From Allomyces arbusculus (taxonomy: Eukaryota > Blastocladiomycota > Blastocladiomycetes > Blastocladiales > Blastocladiaceae), in contig JADHYV010000045.1 in assembly GCA_027604705.1 (NCBI GenBank), forward strand, positions 62,001-126,000: a DNA stretch of 64,000 nt, read 5' to 3'. The first letter of the stretch is position 1, and the number at the start of each line of letters is the position of its first letter. The notes below the pieces were generated by a model. It ran no database searches and had not been told where the DNA came from. It worked only from the letters and a program-made list of their open reading frames with translations. A program made the position numbers and the translations under genes. Below are positions 1-9,256 of the stretch, piece after piece.

Positions 1-2913
1 TGCGGGTGCGGTTCGAGGACGTGGAGTGATCGCCGGGATGGTCGCTGCCGACTGCGCGCGGGATCGCCGCGCCGAGGTGGTAACGCTCGACTTCGTCCGC
101 GACCGCTTCGACGCGACGGCGGTAGCGGGCGCGGCGGGTTCGACTGTCTCCATGACTGTCGTCACGCGCGACCGTTGGCCTGGTGCCGGTACCGCAGGCG
201 GCGGCGGCGGCGCGGGTGGCTCGACACGTACCGACCCGTCGCGAGCGTCAAGTTCACGCGCGCGGTATCGATCCGCCGCACGATCGCCGTCAGCCGACGG
301 CCGGTGCCGCCGGCGCTGCGCGTTCTCCACCGGTTCCGACAGCGGTCCCATTTCCACGACGTGTGCACCCTTACGGCGGGCCCCAAACCGTCCCATCGAG
401 TCGCGCGCCTGCATCAGGTAGCTCGTCTGTTTGGGTCGGTCGTCGTGCGCGTTCTCGCTCTCGGTCGTTGGCGGTCGCGGCTTCTTTTTCTTCTTGGTCT
501 TACTCTTGCTCTTGTTCGCCGCGGCCGGCGCCGCGGTCGGCGGTGGTGGGGGTTGTGGCGGTCTCCGCGGTGTCGACTTGCTTTTGGTGCCCGTCACGGT
601 CTTGGTCCCCGTCGGCACCGCTGGCGTCTTGCTCTTCGTCTGCACCACACCCGAAAAGGCCGCGGCCGCCGTCGGCTCGGGCGCTTTGCGCGCTCCACCA
701 CCACCTCCGCCACTCCCGCCGGCGGCATTCCGGTTCCGGTTCCGCTGCCGCGCCCTCGCTCGTGCCCCGACCGCCTCCTCGTCACTCACTTCATCGTCCT
801 CCTCGTCCTCGGCGCCATCCGCATCGTACTCACCGTCATCCTCAAGCGGCGGCGACGACCGTGGGGTTGGGACCGTCGACAACGACTCGGCGGGGGACGG
901 TGCACGTACTTTCCCCGACGTGGCTCGCGGGGGACCTGGGACCGGCACGGCAGCGGGCGCCTCGGGCAAGACGAACGCATCGAGGTCGTCGGCGGGCGGG
1001 AGCGGGATACCGGCGGTCGCTGGTGCGGGGGCTGGGGACGCGGATGCAAGCGCGGCAGCGGCGGCGGCGCGAGCGGGTGGTGGGTGCACGATCAGTCGAA
1101 TCCGCGGACCCACGGGCCACGTGGTCGCGGGGCCGGGGGCGGGGGGTAGGGCCGTGGCGGCGTGCGCAAGGAATGAGTCGACGGATTCGGCGCCGGGCGA
1201 GTCTAGTGCGGTTGAGTGCGCGGCAAATGGCCAGATCGGTGCGGTAACGGTCGTGGGTGAGTCGGTGTGGGTCGCGGGCGTGGCCCCGGGCGAGTCGGAC
1301 GGGGAGCTCGACGTCGACGAGGCGCTGGACGACAAGGACGAGGTGGAATTCGACGATGACGGGGGCGCCTCTTCGCCACCGGCCGCGATCGCACGGCCAG
1401 GATACGGCACGTCGCACCAAGGTTCACCGGGCGCGTAGGGTCCCGCGACCCCCAACGCCTCGAGATCCGACGCGTCGCCGTCGGCCGAGTCATCGCGCGA
1501 CGCCCATTCTGACGAGGCCGTCGACGACCGGCGCGACGTGCGGCCCGAAAATGGCGCGCCAACCCACATCCCGGCCAACGTGCGCGGCACGTCGACGGGG
1601 TCAATCTCCATGTCCTCGATGCTCGGCAGCGTCGCGCGCGCCGCGACCGAGGATCCGCGGTCGAGGTCGACCGACTGCTGCCGGAACAGGTTGACCCAGG
1701 GGTTGTCGACCGAGTCGTCGCCGGGCGAGACCGAGGGGGACCCGGCGGTGCGCGGATCGTCCCAGTCGAGCACGGCGCCGAGCATGGTCGCGGTAGAGGC
1801 CGTCGTCGGCGACGCGAGCGACTCGCGCGCAATTTGCTGCTGCGACAGTGGCGGCAGGACAGCGGCAGGGCCAGTGTGAGAGTAAGGTTGGTGGTGGTGG
1901 TGGTGCAAATGCAGCGACGCGGGCGCGACAATGTCGGGCAGTGATTGGGCCAGGACCTCGGGTTCGAGCGGCAGCGGTGGCGGCAGCGCGTTGCCCTGCA
2001 CGTGCGGCAGTCCTGGCGGTAATTGCGGCGAAAGAACGCCGCGGGTGTTGAGCGCCGCGAGCGTGGGCGACCGCCACGGCAACGACGGGTCATGCGCGAG
2101 CAGCGTTTCGAGGTCGGGTAGCTCAGTGGGCTCGGCAGGCGCCGCCAGCGTCCAAGCCGGGCGCAGCGTCGGGTCCGGGAGCGGCGGCGCGAGTGCAGTT
2201 TCGACGGAAGTTGCCACGGGATCGAGCGGCGGTAGTGGTAGCCATGCAGTCGCAGCCGCGGTCGCGGCGGACGTAGAAGACGGCGGTGGCGGTAACGCGA
2301 GCAAGAGCGACTCGAGCAAGGCCGCATCAATTAGCGGCAGCGCCCCCGATCGGCGATTGGCGGCACCCTGCGACGGATCGGCGGTCCATGACGGCAGTGC
2401 AGGCACGTATTCCGCCGCGGCCGCGTTGCCGGGCGGCGGTCGTGGAGCAGACCGGTTGCCCCCGGACAAACTTGCGGAGTAGGACGGCGCGCGCGAGCGT
2501 TCGTAGGGGATCGGCTGCGGGAGCGGCACCGCTTCCGCGCCGAATCCGGTCGTGTCGTCCATGGTCCAGACAGTGCCGACCGTCGCGGGCGTCTCCGGCA
2601 GAGCGTGCGACGCCGGCGTGCCGAGGGGCGCCGCGGTGGGGAGGCCTATCGCGGCGCCGAGCGCCGAGACCGAGGCAGTGCGAGCGCGCGCGCCAAGATT
2701 CACGAACGGGGCCGGGGTCGAGGTGGTGAATTCGGGCGTGGCCGCGGGCAGCGCAAACCCGCCGTGGCCCGAGTCCTGACGTGCAGCGAGCGGGCGTGGG
2801 GCGTGAGCGTCGGTCGAGCCGTTGCTGGTTGGCGGCGGCGGGGCGCGGCGGAAGAGTTCGGCGTGGCGGCGCAGGCCCGCGTCGGCGGGCGACGGCGTTA
2901 CTGGCGGCAGCAT
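1..2913 (-). CDS. Long disordered protein, C-terminus cut by the left window edge
   Basis: One reading frame on the minus strand stays open from an ATG at 2913 to position 1 (971 codons), with the nearest upstream in-frame stop at 2953-2955. The encoded protein is rich in Pro, Ala, Ser and acidic runs. It contains a His-rich stretch, a Ser-rich acidic patch and a Lys-rich segment near codons 800-810 (AANKSKSKTKKKKK) that looks like a nuclear localisation signal. A conserved-looking patch, YLMQARDSMGRFGARRKG, lies about 135 codons before the edge, and more Arg-rich sequence follows. Other frames give Arg-only or Gly-only proteins, so this frame is preferred. No family is recognised. A nuclear regulator is possible from composition alone, and any folded domain may lie beyond the edge. 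The gene is head to head with the gene starting at 3327. Confidence 0.7.
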   Translation of the reverse strand, partial: MLPPVTPSPADAGLRRHAELFRRAPPPPTSNGSTDAHAPRPLAARQDSGHGGFALPAATPEFTTSTPAPFVNLGARARTASVSALGAAIGLPTAAPLGTPASHALPETPATVGTVWTMDDTTGFGAEAVPLPQPIPYERSRAPSYSASLSGGNRSAPRPPPGNAAAAEYVPALPSWTADPSQGAANRRSGALPLIDAALLESLLLALPPPPSSTSAATAAATAWLPLPPLDPVATSVETALAPPLPDPTLRPAWTLAAPAEPTELPDLETLLAHDPSLPWRSPTLAALNTRGVLSPQLPPGLPHVQGNALPPPLPLEPEVLAQSLPDIVAPASLHLHHHHHQPYSHTGPAAVLPPLSQQQIARESLASPTTASTATMLGAVLDWDDPRTAGSPSVSPGDDSVDNPWVNLFRQQSVDLDRGSSVAARATLPSIEDMEIDPVDVPRTLAGMWVGAPFSGRTSRRSSTASSEWASRDDSADGDASDLEALGVAGPYAPGEPWCDVPYPGRAIAAGGEEAPPSSSNSTSSLSSSASSTSSSPSDSPGATPATHTDSPTTVTAPIWPFAAHSTALDSPGAESVDSFLAHAATALPPAPGPATTWPVGPRIRLIVHPPPARAAAAAALASASPAPAPATAGIPLPPADDLDAFVLPEAPAAVPVPGPPRATSGKVRAPSPAESLSTVPTPRSSPPLEDDGEYDADGAEDEEDDEVSDEEAVGARARARQRNRNRNAAGGSGGGGGGARKAPEPTAAAAFSGVVQTKSKTPAVPTGTKTVTGTKSKSTPRRPPQPPPPPTAAPAAANKSKSKTKKKKKPRPPTTESENAHDDRPKQTSYLMQARDSMGRFGARRKGAHVVEMGPLSEPVENAQRRRHRPSADGDRAADRYRARELDARDGSVRVEPPAPPPPPAVPAPGQRSRVTTVMETVEPAAPATAVASKRSRTKSSVTTSARRSRAQSAATIPAITPRPRTAPA

Positions 2914-3326
2914 GGTGCGCGGGAGCGTGCGGGCTGGAGGGGAGGGGAAGCGTCAGCGTCGCGGCACACGGGCAGCGCGAAGGGGTAGCGTGGCGACCGT
3001 ACACGGGCCAACGGGTGCGCGCACGTCGTCGTTGTCGTCGTCGTCGCCGCTGCAGCCGTGGTCGCTCGCGCTCGACGGCGTGTCGCGGGCGCCGCTGTCG
3101 TGGTGGTGGTGGTGGTGGTGTGGTGGTGGCCGGATCGCCGGCGCGACGCGCGTCGAAGCCGCGGCGGTGGTGACGCAGGCAGGCGCAAATCGCACAGCAC
3201 GGGAGAAGCAGCCACGGCACGACGCGGCGAGCCCCGCCGCGCGCGTGCCCGCCGGGGCCGCGCGCCCGGGGCCGCCGACGCGTCGCAGGTCGGCCGCGGC
3301 GGCGGCCCGGCCCATGTCTCACCGGC
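2914..3326. promoter_or_regulatory. Divergent intergenic region between two head-to-head genes
   Basis: These 413 bases separate the start of the minus-strand gene (2913) from the start of the plus-strand gene (3327) and should hold both promoters. The sequence is GC-rich with a GTGGTG run near 3105-3130. No TATA box is evident. Confidence 0.4.
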
Positions 3327-5341
3327 ATGTCAGGACGCGTCTCGGTGCGAGACGCGGCGCGGCGAGGCGGCCCGCGCCGCGCCGCCGTGCCGCGTCCGCG
3401 CATCACGCGCGAGATCGCTCGTCCCGCCGCCCGCGCGCGACACGCGCCGGCGATGCTCACGCTCTCCACCCGCTCCCCGGCCTGCCGCGCCGCGAGCTCG
3501 GCCACGGCGACGACCACCACCACCACGATCCCTTCCGCGGCAGTACGAATCGCGCCGACGGCGAGCACGGCCCAACGCGCCCCACCCACCGTCTCGGCCG
3601 CGACCGCGACCGCGCACCTGCGCGCCGTGCTTGGCAAGAACCACGCGCTCGCTAAACACGCCGCCGTGCTCGCCGTCCGGCTGCGCGCACACCATCGCGC
3701 ACACTCGGATCTACGTGCGGCGCACCTCGACCTGCAGCACGACCACCGCCTGCTCGTGCTTGAGCTCGCGCGACTACGTGCCGCTGCCGACGCTGTGGCC
3801 GCAATCGCCGCGGCACAACCGGCCGCCGATCTTGGGGAAGCCGACGAGGAGGAAACCGACGCGCGCGAGTCGTGCCCGCCGACACCGCCGCCGGAGTCCG
3901 CGACGCGCGAGAACCAGGAGGACGGGAACGAGGAAGGAGCGGTGCCCTTCGCCAACGACGAGGCCATGGCGCCGACCACCACCACCGCTGCCGCGGCGGC
4001 CGACCCGGCGCCCGCACCCGCTCCGGCGCCGGTCGTTACCGAGGACCCGGCCACGCGCCGCCACCGCGACATGCAGGTACGCGCTTCTAGTGTCCACGCT
4101 CTCTTCCATTCACAACGCAAGCAACTGACCGATCACCGCACGCAGCGTCTTGCCGCCATGACGCGCGACATCTTCCGCGCGCTCATCCACCACCTGCGCG
4201 GGCTCGCCGACAACCTCGAATCCAATGCGTTGCACGTCTGGGCCGAGCTCGACGATGAATTACGATTCGAAATGCCGCCGCCCGTGCACGGTTCGGTCAA
4301 GCCGATCGCGGCTGTCGTGCTCGAGCCGCAGGGCGATGCGGCCGAACCGATGGACGTCGAGAATGGCGCTCCGCCAGCGCTGAGTCCGCGGGCGGCCACG
4401 GCCGTGCCGGACCCGACCGACCTCGACGACGACCATGCCGTGCTGGTCCCACCACCGCAAGTGAGTACGCCGGCGCCGGTCGAGACGCGCAAGCGCGGCC
4501 GGTACGGTTGCCGTGACATAATCACGTCTCCGGGTTCGGCGCTGACCAAGTTGGCGCGGTTAGGGACACGACACCGGCGCCTGCACCGACGACGTCGTCG
4601 CGACCCGCCGGCCGACCCGCCAAGCGACTCGCCACGGCCAAGGCGCGTGCTGCCGCACCTCCACCGCCGATCCCAGAGGCACCGCCCGCCAACAGTACGC
4701 TTCCTCCATCCCCTACGCTGGATCCCGTTCTGGCCGCCGCGGCCGACTCTGACGCTGGCGCATCTCCGCCATCGCCCGAGCCTGAGCCCGAGCCCGAACT
4801 CGACATTTGGGCCATAGAGGTCCCACGCACCGCGGCCGCCGCGAATTCGCGCCGCGCCACGTCAACACCTGTGTTCCCCGCCATTCCGGCCGGGACGCAG
4901 CAAGTCTACGGCAAGCGGCACGGCGCCGCATCGGGCGGTACGATCCCGTCGTCGGCGGTCACGGCGCGATCACGTACAGGCGCCGCTACGGCACCGCCAC
5001 CCGCTACTGCGACCGGTCCAGGTGCATCAACCGCGGGTCGGGGCCGCGGGCGCGGGCGTGGAGCAGCCGCGGGGAGGGCTGTGAGCGGGATGCCCGCGAT
5101 CCCACCGCAGCCACCGGCGGCATCGCAACCGCCACCGCCGGCGTCGATGGCACGGCGACGAGGGGCCGGTGCGACCGCGGCATCCACGACGGAGAGCACA
5201 GATTCGCACGGGGCAAGTACTGGACGCGCGTTACGGTCGCGGCGAAGTCAGGAGACGCTGGCGGCCGCGGGCGCGTCGTCGGGAACCAGGTCGCCGCCGG
5301 CGCCGTGGTGGGCGGCAACGGGCACGGTGCGCGTGCAGTAA
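3327..5341 (+). CDS. Coiled-coil basic protein, possibly shugoshin-like
   Basis: Two coding segments, 3327-4501 and 4564-5341, are joined across a 62-base intron (donor GTACGG, branch GCTGAC, acceptor TTAG), giving about 650 residues. A further in-frame 69-base intron at 4077-4145 is plausible (627 residues if removed). Near residues 90-155 there is a Leu/Ala/His-rich helix with KNHALAKHAAVLAVRLR followed by SDLRAAHLDLQ. This resembles the N-terminal coiled coil of shugoshin, where an N..LAK motif precedes a heptad region. The rest is disordered, with a basic AT-hook-like patch after the intron (RPAGRPAKR) and a basic C-terminus (GRALRSRRSQ). Shugoshin protects centromeric cohesin, and the window also carries haspin and APC1. 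The match is by eye and weak. An alternative start is the ATG at 3453. Confidence 0.5.
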
Positions 5342-6086
5342 GCCATGGTCGTGTTCTTGGATGGGAATGAAAGAGTCGAAACGTTGCTTCAATGTTTGGT
5401 CGATTTGGTCGGGTTCGAGCTGGGTTCGAGAGCGAACCGCCCTTACCGTTTTCAAGACAAATTTGAGAGCGGAAACACGGGGGAAGCACGCCGAAATGCC
5501 ATGGAAAAGCACACTCCTTGACCTGCAGCATCTGGATCGGATCTCCAATCCTATTCACAGCCGGGAGCGCAGTGAAGCAGCGCGCGCCGCTGGTAGCGGC
5601 CAGGTTAGTGCGTTCGAATCCCAACGTTTTGGATATTTGATCCTTTCGCGCATCCTGGCTTTGCAAACAAGACTCGTTTTGCAACGTGATGGCAGGTGGG
5701 CGTTTAGGCAGGGACAAATGATCAGCAACGGTGCCTTGATCACAGCTTGCCGACTCCAGAAAACAACGAGGAAATGAAAATGGTTTTTGCAGACGCTACC
5801 GCCGCGACCACGACGACAACTTGACGCCCCGAGACTGCCAGCAATTTGACGAGCTGCCCATCAAGCGCGAAAATTCCAACGTTCGCCCAGCAATCCGACC
5901 GCTGCAAGATTTTTTGGACCAACGACACGGCCGGCAGGGATACGACCACCAGCAATCCGAGTCCCCGCTGATCTCGCTTCGAGCCTACTCGCACGATCCA
6001 CGCTCGCGTTGCCCACCGGACCAGTCGACCAGCCGACGTCCCAGCACCTTCACGTCAAATCCACGCCGTTTGCCGTAATCCGCGGC
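5342..6086. other. Intergenic, no gene seen
   Basis: About 745 bases, lower in GC than the flanking exons. ORFs here are short shadows. A TTCGAATCCC string at 5611-5620 resembles a tRNA T-loop but has no pairing T-stem. Confidence 0.5.
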
Positions 6087-7379
6087 ATGTTCCGCCTGGC
6101 CGCGCTCCCGCCAAGGCTACCGCCGTTCTCCGTCTCGGCCGCGCGCGCATCCGCATGCCGACACTGCCCACCGCCACCCGCGGCGCGCACACGATCCACG
6201 CTCGCCGCCTGCACCGTCTCCGTCTCGCTACCGCCACCAAATCCGTGCGCGCGACCGCCCGTTCACTTGCGCGCGGCTGTGCGGTACAAGTCGCGCCGGC
6301 GCGCGCCCGCCAAAGTGCGTGCCTTTCGGTGCTCGGCCCTCCGCCCACTGCGCGCTCGTCCCGCTGACCCGCTCATCCTCCATAGGTCGAGACGCAACCG
6401 CTCTCGGCCGCCGACACTTCCCTCCTGCGCGACTCTGGCGACCCGATCAAGGACGGCGACTGGCAGTGCGCAAACTGCGGGTACGTGAACTTCGCGACGC
6501 GCGGGATTTGCCGGTCGTGCAAGTTCCGCCCGCGATCAACCGTCGAGCGCGGCACCGTACGGGTCTCGCGATTCCCGCGCGAGGAGGCGCTGCAGGTCGA
6601 GTCGTTTGTGTTTCTCGGCCGCGAGGCGTTGCTCGTCACGGTGGCTAAGGGCGAGGGTAGGGATCCGCGGGAACGGCCGTGGCCGGTGTTGGATGATCCG
6701 GCAGTCGAGGAAGTGGCGGACGGTATGGAGGTGGTGGAGGGGAGGATAGAGGAGGACGGTACGTTGATTTTTTTTTTGTTTTTTTGTTCCGTAAGGACGA
6801 AGTTGCTCACATCGCTCATGTCTTTATCCAGGCACGCTCTCATCCACACGCGACCTCGACGGCGCACCGCCACCACTACCGCCACTGACCGCACTCGGAT
6901 CCCCGTCCCCGATCGCCGACTACATCCACCGGTCCCTCGCGACGCTCCACCGCCCGCTGCTCACGGGCGACTGGGTCTGTCCTGTCTGCCACGTGCTGAA
7001 CTACTCGACGTGCCGCGTGTGCTTCAAGTGCCGCAGCGTCTCCGTCGCGAACCCGGCCGTCCGTCGATTTATCGTGCTCGGCGGGAAAGTGCCGGGGTTT
7101 CTGGGCAACGATCCGGGCAAGGTGGCACTGCACGTATTCGGCGCACTCGCGCGTGCCGCGGGGTTTTGGAAGGGAATGGCCACGGGGGGGCGGTCGTGGG
7201 CGGGCGAGTTGTGGGCGTGTCGCCAGTGTTTCCGGGTGAATCGGGCGAGGAAGCATAGCGGGAATTGTCCCGGGTGCGGGTTCGCAAGGGAGCCGAGTAA
7301 GTGGCCGAGCGAGCAGAAGTTGTTGGCGAGGGCGAATCGTGGGATAGTGGTGCGTGGAGAGGCGCCGCCATTGTCATAG
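6087..7379 (+). CDS. RanBP2-type zinc-finger protein with likely mitochondrial presequence
   Basis: Exons are 6087-6314, 6386-6758 and 6832-7379 (382 residues), with introns of 71 and 73 bases. The second intron has a T-run. The first 76 residues are Arg/Ala/Pro-rich with almost no acidic residues (begins MFRLAALPPRLPPFSV), typical of a mitochondrial presequence. Two good RanBP2-type fingers follow: DGDWQCANCGYVNFATRGIC with a CRSC partner, and GDWVCPVCHVLNYSTCRVC with a CFKC-type second pair. A third, divergent finger lies near the C-terminus (ELWACRQCFRVN...GNCPGCG). Such fingers bind single-stranded RNA or ubiquitin. With an organelle presequence, a role in mitochondrial RNA handling is a reasonable inference, by analogy with plant organelle zinc-finger proteins. 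Splice phases 0 and 1 join the frames exactly. Exact function unknown. Confidence 0.82.
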
Positions 7380-7690
7380 CCGTTGGCCCTTGTTGGGTGC
7401 ATGTGGAATGGAGGGGCCGTGGGTGTGAGTCGTGTCTTGTCGGTTTGGAACAGTAGAGTGTATTTGTCTTGCCCAACAAGACCAGGCCAGTTCCTCCAAT
7501 CGAAACGGTCAGATTCTCGGCTCGTCCGGTACTTGCGTAAAGAAACAACAACGCGCCCGTACGGTCGCTCAGTGTTGTTGGGCCCCATCTGATGTGATTT
7601 GTTACCTTCTGGGAAATCCAACAACGGTTGCAAAAAGCTGGAGATGACAAATTTCGACAGCCGAATCACGCAAAAGTTACTAAGTCATCA

Positions 7691-7764
7691 CACCCAACGC
7701 GGGGATCGAACCCGCAGCCTTCGGATTAGAAGTCCGATGCGCTAGCCAATTGCGCCAGTCGGGC
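7691..7764 (-). tRNA. tRNA-Arg (anticodon TCT)
   Basis: Read on the minus strand, the sequence folds as a complete 74-base tRNA. It has a 7-bp acceptor (GCCCGAC with GTTGGGT, two G-T pairs), a GCGC D-stem, a perfect 5-bp anticodon stem TCGGA/TCCGA around the loop CTTCTAA (anticodon TCT, arginine) and a perfect T-stem GCGGG/CCCGC around TTCGATC. No intron is present, and the 3' CCA is not encoded, as expected for a nuclear tRNA. It lies between the zinc-finger gene and the REXO4-like gene. Confidence 0.95.
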
Positions 7765-7968
7765 CTTGCCAGATGCGGTATGATCACGTGTGACTGAGAC
7801 GCGCGGAAGCTTTTCGTTCTTAACAACGCGTCACGCGATTCAGTGTGACCGTATCGACAAGTTTCCTGCCAACCCACCTTCCCGTCGTTTGAGCTGATGC
7901 ACCGTCAACCGCACCTTTCACCATCGGCACACCATCACCAACGACCACCAGCAATAATCAAGACCAGG

Positions 7969-9182
7969 ATGCCGAGCGAAAACTGGAAAAAGTTTTTGCA
8001 AAAAAAGAAGACGGCACCCGCTGCCGCTGCCAGCACCTCAGATGCGGCCGCAGCATCACCAGCATCACCAGCACCAAAGCCGGCCGCTGATGACGACGTC
8101 GCGGCAGCGATCGCGCACGCCGTCGCCGTCGTCGCCTCGCACGACGATCCCGTCGCACCCGCATCCAACGAGCCCGACGCCGATCGCGACGGCGCATCCA
8201 GTTCCGCATCCGACAATGACGACGACGAAGGCGAGGACTTGCTCGACGCCCTCGCCGGCGGCAAACCCGTCTCCCTCCCAACCTCCGTGCACGAATTCAA
8301 TCTCTCGCGCATCCCCGCAGCGTTCCGCCCGGCCCTCGGCGCTGCGACCCCCACCACCACGCTTGCCTGGTTCGCGCACCTGAACGCCGTCGACGGCGTG
8401 GTTCCGGGAGACACGACCAAGCTCGGCAAATACGTGGCACTCGACTGCGAAATGGTGGGTGTCGGGCCCGACGGGATCGAATCCGCGCTCGCGCGCGTCT
8501 CCCTCGTCAACTTCCACGGCCACACGGTGCTCGACACGCACGTGGCCCCCGCCGAACGCGTCACCGATTTCCGCACCGCCGTCTCTGGGATCACGCCGGC
8601 GTCGCTCAAGGGCGCGCCGCCGATGCGCGAGGTGGTTGCGCAAGTTGCCGAGATTTTGAAGGACCGGATTCTGGTGGGGCATTCGCTCGGGAATGATTTT
8701 GATGCGATGCTGCTGAACCACCCGAAGCATCTCGTGCGGGATACGGCGAGTTATTCCCCGTTCCACGAGGCTTTGCGCACGAGTAATCCGGCATTGCGCA
8801 ATTTGGCCCGCGCGTTCCTCGGGTTGACGGTGCAGCAAGGCGAGCACGATTCGATCGAGGACGCGCGCGTCGCGATGCTGCTCTACCGGCTGCACCGCGA
8901 CGAATGGGAGCAGTACCTACGGAAGCTCGCAAAGTCCGTTTTATTGCGGCTAATCTTCACCTGCGCGGTTCGATCCGAAACTTACCCTGTGGTGTCCACA
9001 TTCCTTTCTCCAGGGGCGAAATCAAGCTGCCCATGTCGTCGAAACGCAAAAAGTCGTCGCAGCACTGGGACCGCATGCGCAACAAGAACAAGCGGCACAA
9101 GAACGGCCGCGTCGAGAACAATAAGCGCGGCAAGGGCAGGCCACAACCGCGCGGGAAGCCTATTGGTGGGGATGCCGCATAG
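7969..9182 (+). CDS. REXO4-like DEDDh 3'-5' exonuclease
   Basis: Exons 7969-8933 and 9014-9182 are joined across an 80-base intron (donor GTCCGT, acceptor CCAG), giving 377 residues. The exonuclease domain shows ExoI VALDCEMVGVG (near residue 155), ExoII GHSLGNDFDAM (near 236) and ExoIII HDSIEDARVAM (near 292). These carry the DEDDh catalytic residues of the REXO4/Rex family, which trims structured RNAs such as rRNA precursors. The N-terminus is acidic and low-complexity. The C-terminal exon is strongly basic (KRKKSSQHWDRMRNKNKR), fitting a nuclear/nucleolar location. Family membership is clear; REXO4 rather than another Rex paralogue is chosen from the motif spelling and size. It converges on the WOPR gene with a 74-base gap. 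Confidence 0.93.
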
Positions 9183-9256
9183 CACGGCGTCGATGTTTTG
9201 GTCGTGTATAAACTCCCGTTTCGTGTGGTGACCCATGCTCTCAATGTCAGCAACGT

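Noticed and set aside
431-1438. 335-residue plus-strand ORF with FFFFLVLLLLLF-type hydrophobic run
   Set aside because: It is the antisense image of the minus-strand Lys/Asp-rich gene; the hydrophobic run mirrors its lysine codons.
1203-2330. 375-residue minus-strand ORF
   Set aside because: Composition is almost entirely Arg/Ser/Pro, typical of an out-of-frame shadow; the frame ending at position 1 has balanced composition and is longer.
2327-4120. 597-residue minus-strand ORF
   Set aside because: It overlaps the start regions of two better-supported genes and shifts composition along its length (Ala/Ser, then Arg), as shadows do.
5611-5620. TTCGAATCCC string as part of a tRNA
   Set aside because: No complementary T-stem or acceptor strand around it.
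5004-5717. 237-residue minus-strand ORF beginning MSLPKRPPAITLQN
   Set aside because: No domain; half of it is antisense to the coiled-coil gene's last exon.
7680-7877. 65-residue minus-strand ORF ending in AAGSIPALG
   Set aside because: It is a translation of the tRNA-Arg gene, not a protein.
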